Part shown: positions 1 to 8,857 of the stretch, piece by piece
Position numbering within the stretch: the stretch's first letter is position 1
How the letters are laid out: every line of letters starts with the position of its first letter
The notes under the pieces: generated by a model
What the model was told of the DNA's origin: nothing
The model's input: the letters and a program-made list of their open reading frames with translations, nothing else
Database searches by the model: none
From: Symsagittifera roscoffensis
Taxonomy: Eukaryota > Xenacoelomorpha > Acoela > Convolutidae
Assembly (NCBI RefSeq): GCF_963678635.1
Contig: NC_087062.1
Coordinates: 65,718,647 to 65,782,646, forward strand
Direction: 5' to 3'
DNA length: 64,000 nucleotides
Made by a program: the position numbers and the translations under genes

Positions 1-390
1 ACCACTTTAAAACTAGTATTTACATCCAAGTATAATATTGATAAAACTATCTCTGTAAAGTATTTCTTACTAACAATTATGCTTCATAACTAACACTTAA
101 TATAAACTGTACAGCTGAAACTATTCATAGTTTCAGCGACAGAACAGAATAAATATAAAATAGCAAACAGTCGTTCTCCTTCAGAACAGTTTCTGATATC
201 TTATCTCGCAAATAACAGTATAGATCTAGTGAGACTAGGAGACATCAGAGTAAGATTAAGATCGGTATTACACTGAGAAGTTGCACAAATCTATCCGGCC
301 GAAAATAGGATGACGAACGTAAGCGTGACGAACAGACGGTGTACTTTATCTGAAACTACTCTATGAGGGAGCCACCCCGACATTTACTCC
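1..390 (+). repeat. 5' LTR of element A (first few bases outside the window)
   Basis: The sequence aligns over its length with the LTRs at 7198-7607, 25637-26046, 42464-42841 (reverse) and 53615-53993 (reverse). It contains the family palindrome at 114-137, two 11-base arms around a TC centre. It is followed at 391 by the family primer-binding sequence. It is closer to the solo LTR at 53615-53993 than to the 3' LTR of its own element. Confidence 0.85.
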
Positions 391-415
391 TCTGGTGCGA
401 CCAAGAGTCTCGAAC
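391..415 (+). other. Primer-binding site of element A
   Basis: TGGTGCGACCA starts two bases after the LTR end, followed by AGAGTCTCGAAC. Read as a complement this resembles the 3' end of a tRNA including CCA and a T-loop-like TTCGAGA. The same motif follows the LTRs of B and C. I could not assign the tRNA. Confidence 0.6.
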
Positions 416-975
416 AAAAACCTCAATAAATTTAGATTTAGAAAATTCAAAATAGACATAAGATCTAAGATCCAAACACAAAATGCAAAACACAAAAATG
501 TTGAGAAGTATTGAAAACTTACCTCCACGTCTCAATTAGTCTAATCAACACCAACGAGTATTCAAGCTTACACCAGGTCAAAATGCAAAAAACGGACCAA
601 GCCTCTACATCGTGAAACGGAAAAGCAGACTGCAACGACTACTTCTCTACAACATTATCAATGCAGTACATTTTCAATCACTTACATGAAATAATTTACT
701 TGGAGCAGTAAGATTCATTTCTAAGCCATATGCATTTCGATGATGTATAATCGATAATATATATTATATTGAAGACTGATAAAAAGATACAAATGTCTTT
801 CATTTTCAAAAAAAAGATCCTCATCCCCGCACAAATCAGGCTTCCTTGTTTTTTTATCTGAAACATAACCATTATCACTCCGAAATTAATACCATTTAAA
901 TCTTTCATTCTTAAAATCAACCCTTTCTTAACTTTATAACTTTTCTCTAAAAGTTAAACCTTAAACTAAATTATT

Positions 976-1118
976 GTCAAGGCCTATCCTTGTTTTGTAA
1001 AAACTTTATTTTTTCCAAACCAGATCGTCAAGGTTATCTTTGGATCTTTATTTTTTAACCTAATCCTAAATTTTTTTTTCACGTAAAATCATTTGATCAT
1101 GAAGGCTTCCCTTGGATC
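976..1118 (+). repeat. Tandem stem-loop motifs in the leader of element A
   Basis: Three copies of an imperfect palindrome of the type GATCATCAAGG-loop-CCTTGGATC lie at 976-992 (partial), 1022-1046 and 1095-1118. The leader of B has two cleaner copies at 8257-8281 and 8317-8341. Position between PBS and gag and retention in a copy with no genes suggest a cis-acting RNA role such as packaging or dimerisation. That role is inferred. Confidence 0.6.
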
Positions 1119-2553
1119 AATCAGAATAATTTTGATCTCCTCGACTCTAAATTTCAGTTTCTAACGACCTCAAACTCGATTCCTTTTCCAACTCTTATAA
1201 AGGACCCAAAACTAATAAAAATTTTTGAATTACTAACATTTTTAATTAAGATAAACAGTGAAGAACTTCGGTTTTTCAGCCTTCACTTGAGCCCCTTCTC
1301 TTAATTGACCCAGGCTTAGTGGTATCTAAAATCAGTAAGACTTAAAATAGTATCTAACGATCTACTTGTGTTCTAATTATACCTAAACCTTGTAGATTGA
1401 TTTACTATTACCCAACCCTCGATCACAAATCAAAAACCTAAATCAGATTAAGTCAGTTTTTGTTACAAAAAAAATTTAATCACAGAAAAATATAGAATCA
1501 TTCTAACGACTTGATATACTCTCTCTCCAAGCCACCTACACATAAATTATAAAATTTAATCCGAAACACATCGCATGAATTCTCACTCAATAACGAAGAA
1601 CTAAATCATATCCGAGCGCCAGAGCTTCTCTGGCCTCTACTTCATACTAAAAACGTCATCCGCATGCATGCAAAACTTCTAACATCATCAAACACAATCC
1701 GCACTACCTTTTCAAATGGATTTTTTGATGAAGACAACCCTTTGTAAGTATATTCAAATATTTCAACTAAAAATATATGAAAAAACTCACCACTATTTAG
1801 AAATGTTTCTTTTTCCGTTTTTAGATTCCAGCGATCATTCATCTAAAAACAAACAAAACCCCAATACAAAATTGTAAGCTTTTTTTAGAGCTTCTAAATT
1901 CTAAAATCTTATTTTACATTTAAAATAATTTATTAAAGCAAAAATCTTTCGTTTAACGAGCAGTTTTTTAAAAAAAACAGTGGTAAATTCAATAGTTAAA
2001 TCAGAAGATTTATAAAAATTGCAAATAAATAAAAAAGAAAACTAACCTTTTATAAAAAGCTTCTTTCGTAAATTTTCCTTCTCTTCACTCGCGCACAATT
2101 CACACAGTTTTTCCATAATTTCGCACAACTCACCCACGAAGAATTGATTTATAAATGAGTTTCTAGTTTCAAAACTAACTGATAACAACTCTAACTTGTT
2201 TTCACACTTTTCAAACTTTCTTTTAATCCGGATTGAAGGAAATATAGGAGTAAGCTTAAACTAACCAACGCAGCCTACTAATGCCACAAAACCACAAACT
2301 AACAGCATGAATAAGAAAGATAGTCCCAGTGTATCCAAACTGGGTTAAAGCCTGGTTAAAACTGGGTTATTTATCCTTTTGAAACTCACTTTCAAGTTTT
2401 ATTGAAACCAAAATAAACACTAAAAAGTCAGAAGACAAACTCAAGACACAAAATTGTACTTTTGAGAAAAGGACACAACCAAAAAAAAAAGAAACACACC
2501 TGATAAAAATGAAATGAAAGGTTGAACACTACCAGGGAGAAGATAAAACTACA

Positions 2554-2640
2554 CTCCTGGCCTAATCAGCCAGAGAGACGCCCTGAGCATGCTCTATAGC
2601 CGGGCTAACTCACCGCGCTACAACCCTCCTTTGTGACCCA
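2554..2640 (-). other. tRNA-like block in the 3' noncoding region of element A
   Basis: On the minus strand the block reads like a tRNA D-arm region (TGTAGCGCGGTGAGTTAG) followed by GAGCATGCTC and a weak box-B-like GATTAGGCC. The same block is in the same place and antisense orientation in B (24880-24960) and C (27858-27943). It is either a tRNA-derived SINE fragment fixed in the family or a structured RNA element. It is not a functional tRNA gene, since the T-arm is not canonical. Confidence 0.45.
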
Positions 2641-3304
2641 CACTTTATTTTTGATGAGAGTTGCTCTAGAATGTGCGAATTTTTATAATAAGTGAACTAA
2701 AGTAAAAGCGTTTTTGCGAAAATAACTAATAAAAATCATAACTAAAAACTGACTTCAAAAACAGGATGTCGATATATAAATGAAATGAGATGGAAAAGAT
2801 TTCCTAGAGCCAATGAAATGAGCAGCAAAGGAAGATGAAAATTCGATTACATTCCACTTCTGGAATGGCAAATCTATTAGGGTTGTTGCCGTAGTCACTT
2901 CCCTCAAAAGATTTAAAGTATGGTCCCAACATCGCAGCAAAGGAAAACTATTGAAACAGACCAATGGCCAACTCGATGTTGATCTCACATACCGGTCCTA
3001 GTCACTTGGCACTTCACACGGAAGATTCAAACTTCACCTTGCACGTAGTCTCGCTCTAAGCTTAGAGAAATCAACATACATATCATTGCATCGATCTGAA
3101 GTCTTGAAACAATCACCAAGACGAACCACGATCAAACGAGACCCACATTTGGAACACAAATGAACAACCCTGTTCTCTACCCAAGAAACTACACTTCTTC
3201 TCTTTTCAAGAAGTCACAGTTCAAACATCAAAAAGGAAACCACCTCACCTGTCCTTCACTACAAAAAACAATTCAAAACTAAAATTCTCTGAACCACGGA
3301 TGGG

Positions 3305-3666
3305 TGGAACCAGTTCTAAACTGGTATTTATACACCAATTAAAATATTGATAAATTATTCTCTATAAAATATTACTAACTAAACAACCATATTTCATCAC
3401 TAACATTGACACTTATTTTTAAGTGCTGAAACTACCTGTTGTTTCAGCACCAGATCAATTTGAATAAATCTTAGACTACATGTGTTCTCCTTCTGTATAA
3501 ATACCAGTATATACTAGACCTATTGAGACTAGGAGATACAAAAGTAAGATTAAGATTGGTATTAGATTAAGAAGTTGCACGAATCTATCCGGCCAAAAAT
3601 AAGATAAAGAGACGGTGTACCTTATCTGAAATTACTCTATGAGTAGAGTACCTCGTACAAAACTCA
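3305..3666 (+). repeat. 3' LTR of element A
   Basis: It begins TGGAACC like the LTRs of B and ends AACTCA, and is about 362 bp long. The family palindrome is at 3423-3450 with arms broken in the centre. It is preceded by the same short ACCACGGATG stretch that precedes the 3' LTR of B. It is clearly diverged from the 5' LTR at 1-390. Confidence 0.8.
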
Positions 3667-4369
3667 ATATCAATTCAAACGGTTGTATGATTGCGCTACT
3701 CTTTTTTTGTTTACTTCAGATCAGTTTTGATTATCGAGTAAAAGTTTTATATAACTTTAGTTCTACGACCAAACAGGCATTTAAGGGTATAATTAGAAGG
3801 CAAAAACTGCTCTATAATGCTTAGAGAAGGCACGGTAATGCCAAGCGTCTAAATGGAAAATTTATTTGCGCCCAAAGTCATTCTAAAGTGAAAGTAACAG
3901 AATATTTGTGCTCGGGTGTTTTTTTTCTTCAAACAAATTTCGATTTCTTCACTAGCCATTTTTGGCGGTATTTTTAAAAATCATTCTAGGGTTTTGTTAA
4001 TCTGAGCTTAAATTAGAAGACGCATTTCACTTGTGATCACTTTTCGTACAGTTATGGGGACTTAAAAACTGCCATTTTGGCAAGCGGAGATTTAGTTGTC
4101 TCAGTAATTGTTCCAAATTAGTAGAAGAACTAATTGTCATAATTGATTTGTTACTAGAAGCAAAATCTATCATTTTGTATTTGGTATGGCGTGTGAGGTG
4201 ATGACTTCCACCAAAAATATAAATTTAATTTAATTTTTTTTTTACAATTAATTTTTTCATGTTATTACCCGTATTTAAGAAAATGAAAATAAATTGACTA
4301 TAATGGACTTTCGTGGTTTAAAATATTGTAAATATAATCGATTCCCATGTTACGTTCAGGCAACAAAAT

Positions 4370-4512
4370 TGGACTAAAAATGGATTTAAATCCATTTTTT
4401 CCTGCCAAAACGAAATGCATTATAATTCATTTCGAATCTATTATAATGGATTTTATAATAAGTAGGAAATCACATTAAAATGGATTTTTTTCCATTTTAG
4501 TTATAATACGCG
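4370..4512. repeat. Cluster of AATGGATT/AATCCATT palindromes
   Basis: Several short palindromes follow one another: AAAATGGATTTAAATCCATTTT, then a GAAATG...CATTTC pair centred on ATTATAAT, then AAAATGG...CCATTTT. Similar words (CGATTATAAT, TATAATCC) recur in the inverted repeat at 4960-5097, so these are probably parts of one palindromic, MITE-like repeat. Confidence 0.45.
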
Positions 4513-4639
4513 CGTCTTGCGAAATTTTTCAAGAGTTTCTTCATTTATCAAGTGAGTGATGCGGAAACTTTGCAAAGCGAATGTACGGCTCAATCCATTT
4601 CTAAACCTAAATTCAAATTCCAAAAAGATTCCGTTACGC

Positions 4640-4855
4640 TCCCCCCATCCCCCAACGTTTGCCCCTTTGCTCTTCTTCAATCCCCCTAACGCTTGCGCCT
4701 TTACTTTCCTGCCCCCACTGAACCCCCCTACCCCACCTCAACCCACCCACCTCCCCCACCTGACACAAACACTACTCTCCCCACCTGAAATCGCCTACCC
4801 CCACCACCAGAAAAGCCCCCTCCCCCATCTGAACCCACCTTCCTCCCCCACCTGA
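4640..4855. repeat. C-rich (G-rich on the minus strand) low-complexity tract
   Basis: Runs of three to six C are spaced irregularly over about 215 bp (CCCCCCATCCCCCAACG and similar), in sharp contrast to the AT-rich surroundings. The minus strand has many GGG runs and could form G-quadruplexes. Open frames across it on both strands are composition artefacts. Confidence 0.6.
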
Positions 4856-4959
4856 AAAGTATAACCAATTTTAGTTTAAAACGTAGAAAAGACTTTATGT
4901 GCGTTGAATTTCGCATCTCAGTAAAGTGGAAAAAAAAATCAATTAGAATTTAGTTTCAT

Positions 4960-5097
4960 TGTCAGTGTCCACAAAAGTGGAAAAAAATCGATTATAATGG
5001 ATGAAAAAAGGATCTTGTTGCCTCAAAAAATAGTAACATTATAATCCATTTTTAATTGATTATAATCGATTTGTTTCCACTTTTGTGGACACTGACA
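4960..5097. repeat. Inverted repeat, ~40-bp arms (MITE-like)
   Basis: The arm 4960-5001 starts TGTCAGTGTCCACAAAAGTGG. Its near-exact reverse complement ends at 5097 as CCACTTTTGTGGACACTGACA. Both arms continue into ATCGATTATAAT and its complement, leaving about 55 bp of loop. No clear target duplication was found. Confidence 0.65.
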
Positions 5098-5171
5098 GGG
5101 AAAATCAATTATAACTGATTTTTGATCATGGAAATCCAATGCGGGTACTGCTCCATAGATTTTAGAAGGCA

Positions 5172-5214
5172 GTCGGAACAATCAGGGCTTCGCCCTGATA
5201 CGAGCAGTTTTGTT
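5172..5214 (+). repeat. Dispersed hairpin repeat, copy 1
   Basis: A perfect stem-loop TCAGGGCTTCGCCCTGA (5182-5198, TTCG loop) is preceded by CAGTCGGAAC and followed by TACGAGCAGT. The same block occurs in inverse orientation at 57605-57648 and partly at 56725-56747. GC-rich terminal hairpins of this kind are found near Helitron 3' ends, but no CTRR terminus or Rep/Helicase is seen. Confidence 0.55.
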
Positions 5215-5897
5215 CTGAATATCTAGACAAAAAGAATGACATCTGTAATTCTGATCAAAATGTTTGTAAATTGGGTCAATATCAACTTAGTTCAATTTGA
5301 TTTTGAAACTCGGGCCCAAAGTTTCATAATTAAAATTAGTCTTTTTGACTATTTGTGTAATAATTAGGCAAAATTTCTTTTAAGTTTTTATTATGCTGAG
5401 AAGTCGTGCGCTTAAATAGTTCTAATTGGTTTAAAAAATTGACGAACAGTCTTGCGTAATTTTTTAAAGCATATCGAGCCGGCAACTTCCATTTTTGAAT
5501 TTGAATTCATTTAGGTGATATACACATTTTTCGCAAAACAAGAAACCTCGGGTGATCATTTTTTTGTTCACGTTTGATTTAATTGACGGGGGGTAATATT
5601 TCTTTTTTTTGGAAATTTCATTACATAAAGGAGCATCAATATAACTTAAGGAGCAGTTTGAGTTTGGATGGTCAAGGCTTGGCATTTCTACAAGCAACAT
5701 TGCTTAAAATATTAATGTTCTTTGGTAGGCGAGTAGAAACAAACGTAAACTACCGAGTGAACGCGGCATGCGTGACTTGGTTCCACGGCGGAACAGTTCA
5801 GAAGATCAAATTGTATTATTTCATAGCTTTCATTTACAAATTAATTTAATAGCTTAATTTGCTTAATTTTACATAATTAATTTATCTTTTAGAATAT

Positions 5898-7027
5898 CTA
5901 GAAATGGCACCCGGTGCAGCACATTACAACGATGAAAAACAAGATCAAAGCAGCTGATCCGGTGGCTCCGATCCAGAGCCAGAATCCAAATTTATAGTCG
6001 CAATCCGCACCTGTCGGATTGCAAACGTCCATCGCAACAAGAGTTGTGTAGGCCATCGCGCCCGCGTTGAACACGGCGAACACGAGTGCGTCAATTGTCG
6101 GGTAGGGAAATAACAGATGCAAAATAAAAATAAGCAGTAAAATGAGGTGAATAGCCATTACAAATGGCACTAGAAATCGCATGGCTGAGAATTGTTCTTG
6201 CCCTATGCTTAGTGGTAGTTTGGAGTCTTTTTGATCAGCTTCCAAAGCATTGGGGTAACACATGCCAGTCGATACCTGAAGATCATTTTCCAGTTCTAAT
6301 GACTCAACGTACATACCACTCTAATCACGCGCTGTCCAATGTTTAAAAAACTCAAGATTTTTTGATATAAACATTCATTGCAGTCTGTACTGATAATCAT
6401 TGAAATTCTTATTGAAATTCTTATTTTTGAGATTTGATTCACTCTAAAAAAGGTCTGGACATAATCCGTAGAGGTGGGTTAGTCGGGCAAGGCGGGTTTG
6501 GGCGAGGGGAGGGGAGGGGTGTTCAATACTTTAATAACTCCAATCACCTGGCACTGCTTGAGCCATCCGCATGACACTGCTTCGCTCGCCTCATAATCCG
6601 AATCACTATCACTGCCACCAGTTGCAGGGTTGTTATTATTGGCAGAGCGCCTCAGTCTTTTACCAGGTATATTTGTAACAACATAAGAACTGTAAACGTA
6701 ATCATATGTGTATTCAGTCTTATTTCCAGCGTGACTTTCCAGCCAGCTATCGGTCAATAGGTTCATGAATGTGGCGGCCAGGGAATACAGCACTAAGACC
6801 ATACATATAAGCCACAGTACACGATGATAGACGTAGCAACATTCCCAGTCATGTTCGACCATGTGGTGAGTTTCTGTTATGATGGGTTGGGGAGGGGGCA
6901 CCGGTACACAGACTGGTTGATACCCACAGGGTTCATTGCACTGAGGGGCGGGTAGGTCGTTGTAGTAAGGGTCTGCAGGGTATCCTTCGTAGATGCCATG
7001 TCCGAACTCATACCCCATTATTATCAA
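5898..7027 (-). CDS. Four-TM membrane protein gene, two exons (host)
   Basis: Exon 1 runs 7027-6548 and exon 2 6275-5898, with an intron of 272 bp. The donor CAG/GTGATT lies at 6547 and the acceptor ATCTTCAG at 6276; both are phase 0. An upstream acceptor ending at 6321, also phase 0, is an alternative. The protein is about 285 aa. It has a cytoplasmic-type N-terminus rich in Pro, Tyr and Cys, then TM1 (LWLICMVLVLYSLAATF, about residues 69-90). A hydrophilic loop with an NKT sequon and KRLRR is followed by TM2 (FLVPFVMAIHLILLLIFILH), TM3 (ALVFAVFNAGAMAYTTLVAM) and TM4 (WLWIGATGSAALILFFIVVM), ending CCTGCHF. The four-helix layout recalls MARVEL- or claudin-type proteins, but I cannot place it in a family. 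Its GC content is well above that of the flanking transposons, and the ATG at 7027 lies 167 bp from the target duplication of element B, so B sits in its promoter region. Confidence 0.7.
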
Positions 7028-7193
7028 TGATGATTATAAGATTTAAGTTAAAGCTATGATGCACGTTTGGCTTAGAAAAATGAAGGTATCAAAAGTCACA
7101 AGTCACAGAGCACAACTTTCAATCTCACTACAAATTTATCATCAAGAGTTGATGCTCCAAAATTGGATTCTTCAAATAATCAAATTCAGTAGG

Positions 7194-7197
7194 ATTA
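7194..7197. repeat. Target-site duplication ATTA, left side of element B
   Basis: ATTA directly precedes the TGGAACC start of the 5' LTR. The identical ATTA directly follows the AACTCA end of the 3' LTR at 26047-26050. A 4-bp duplication fits a Ty3/gypsy-type integrase. Confidence 0.75.
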
Positions 7198-7607
7198 TGG
7201 AACCTGATCTAAACTACATTTTATAATTGGATAAATTGGATATTTTACCACTGTAAAATATTTAATATTAACCAATCATAATCCATCTAACTAACAACCC
7301 ACTTATTTGTAAGTGCTGAAATTACTTGTAATTTCAGCACCAGAGAGATTTGAATTTAACTTAGAAATTAGTTGTCTCTCCAAGAGAACTTCAGCAGTTG
7401 CAATAAGCCAGTATACTCTAGATCTATTGAGCCTAGCAGAGACTAGTTAAACACCCTGAGACTAGTAGATACAAGAGTAAGATTAGGATCGGTATTAGAA
7501 GAAGAAGTTGCACGAATCTATCCGGCCGAAAATAAGATAGCGTGACGAGCAGACGGTGTACCCTATCCGAAATTACCCTATGAGTTAACCACAAAGGACA
7601 TAACTCA
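7198..7607 (+). repeat. 5' LTR of element B
   Basis: It is 410 bp, begins TGGAACC and ends AACTCA. The palindrome at 7313-7340 has perfect 13-base arms (GTGCTGAAATTAC and its complement) around TT. It is followed by the PBS at 7610. I cannot place the U3/R/U5 borders from sequence alone. Confidence 0.9.
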
Positions 7608-7632
7608 TCTGGTGCGACCATAAGTCTCGAAT
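7608..7632 (+). other. Primer-binding site of element B
   Basis: TGGTGCGACCA starts two bases after the LTR, followed by TAAGTCTCGAA. The complement ends in TGGTCGCACCA and contains a T-loop-like TTCGAGAC, so complementarity to the primer tRNA probably extends beyond the acceptor stem. It does not match the tRNA-Arg(TCG) gene in this window. Confidence 0.6.
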
Positions 7633-7721
7633 AAGACCTTAATAGCTTAGAATTAACCAAATTTAGGTTAGAATTTAGACAAAACATTTTCAAAATGTTA
7701 CACGATAATCATTTAATTGAA

Positions 7722-7895
7722 ATGTCTCTACGACTCAATAGATCAGAGCCGATATTCCGAACAATACTAGAACTACCCGGTATTGGAAGAAGACCTCGGA
7801 CAAGAGACGATATACGACTACGTAGAAACTTACCATTTAGTTTATGGTTGTACGGCAAAAGCCAACACAAACTTTTATATTTAGAATCTTGTTAG
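7722..7895 (+). pseudogene. gag: N-terminal Gag segment upstream of the main gag frame
   Basis: The frame from the ATG at 7722 (an ATG at 7695 is also in frame) aligns codon by codon with 42345-42202 in element C. Both share blocks such as IFRTI, GIGRR, DDIRL and RNLP, and many differences fall at third positions. That pattern shows a protein-coding segment rather than leader RNA. In C it continues within about 60 bp, after an indel, into sequence matching the GYIRTKR block of the frame at 8858. In B about 1 kb of leader-like sequence intervenes. I infer that this is the Gag N-terminus, joined to the rest by splicing or separated in B by an insertion. Confidence 0.5.
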
Positions 7896-8857
7896 CACTG
7901 AATTTAGATTTTCATTTGCAAACATAAAATTTTGAAGTAAATCTTCATGATCATTTCAGGCGCTAAGCAAAATTTTTAATGTACAATAACGATTGATAAA
8001 AGTATCTCAGATCGTTTCCCTAATTTCTGCAGTATTATATAAAACATATTTGAAAAATATTTATTGAAAATAAAAATAAAAATCAGTAGCATGACAATAA
8101 ATATTTAAGTAATCATAAATCATCTTGTTGTTCCAGCTCCATCACCTGAACATAAGAGCAATCATAAGCTCACTAAAATCATTGAAAAACTAAATCTTTT
8201 TATTAAATAAATTTAAACCATTTTAAACTCAAAAATTCACTTAATTTTAAAAATCAGATCATCAAGGCTTATCCTTGGATCTTTATAAATTTTCCATCTC
8301 ACTAAATTTAAAATCTGATCATCAAGGCCTATCCTTGGATCAAAAAGAACAATTTTTTTCTCCCCAACCCACTTAGCAAGTGTCTAACGACCTCAAACGT
8401 CGATTCACTATCCAACCTTTTCACAAGACCCAGGACTAAAAGAAATTTTTAAACAAAACTAACCATTCAATTTAAGATAAACAGTGAAGAACTTCGGTTA
8501 TTCATCCTTCACTTGAACCCTCTTCTTACCAGACCCAAGATAGATCTTAGACTTGGTAAGTTTAAAATAGTATCTAACGAACTGCTTGCGTTCTAATTAT
8601 ACCTGAACCTTGTGGATCGATTTACTATTCTCCAACCCCTGAACACAATCACTACCCCTAAGTAAGATTAAGTAAGTTAACACCTTAACTTAGACCAGCC
8701 ACGAGAAAGTAGAACATCATTCTCCGGAATCGATATACTTTTCTCTCCAACCCTGAACAAAGAGACCCAGGTTAAGCTAACCAAAAAATCGTTTGGACTA
8801 ACAGTCTAAGGAAATAGAAATAACTAACAACTTCTTGCATCCCTCATCCTAAACCTT
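7896..8857 (+). promoter_or_regulatory. Leader of element B with tandem hairpins and a splice-donor candidate
   Basis: This non-coding stretch aligns with 430-1640 of element A but is absent from element C. It contains two near-identical 25-base stem-loops (8257-8281, 8317-8341; GATCATCAAGG-loop-CCTTGGATC). A consensus donor TTG/GTAAGT sits at 8556, and GTAAG is kept at the corresponding place in A. The donor could serve subgenomic env or accessory mRNAs. This is inferred from consensus and conservation. Confidence 0.5.

Larger units (their letters stand above)
1..3666 (+). mobile_element. Element A: internally deleted LTR retroelement, same family as elements B and C
   Basis: The segment is bounded by two LTRs of the A/B/C family and holds no coding region. 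After the 5' LTR comes a leader (about 391-1640) that aligns clearly with the leader of element B (about 7608-8700), including the hairpins and the stretch around the leader splice-donor position. From about 1920 the sequence aligns instead with the 3' noncoding region of B (about 24200-25636). All of gag, pol and env is therefore missing, with the deletion junction between about 1640 and 1920. This is a non-autonomous derivative that keeps only terminal and leader signals. The window starts a few bases inside the 5' LTR, so the 5' target duplication cannot be seen. Confidence 0.8.
3667..5897. other. Intergenic host sequence with repeats, no supported gene
   Basis: I see no convincing gene here. 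The stretch holds a palindrome cluster (about 4370-4510), a C-rich tract (about 4640-4855), an inverted repeat (4960-5097) and a hairpin repeat (5172-5214), listed separately. The remainder is AT-rich sequence with stops in every frame and no splice pattern that I can follow. Confidence 0.6.

Noticed and set aside
4556..4855. 99-residue proline-rich frame and a glycine-rich frame opposite it (4728-4916)
   Set aside because: Both follow from the C-rich tract; no domain, no conservation, no splice context.
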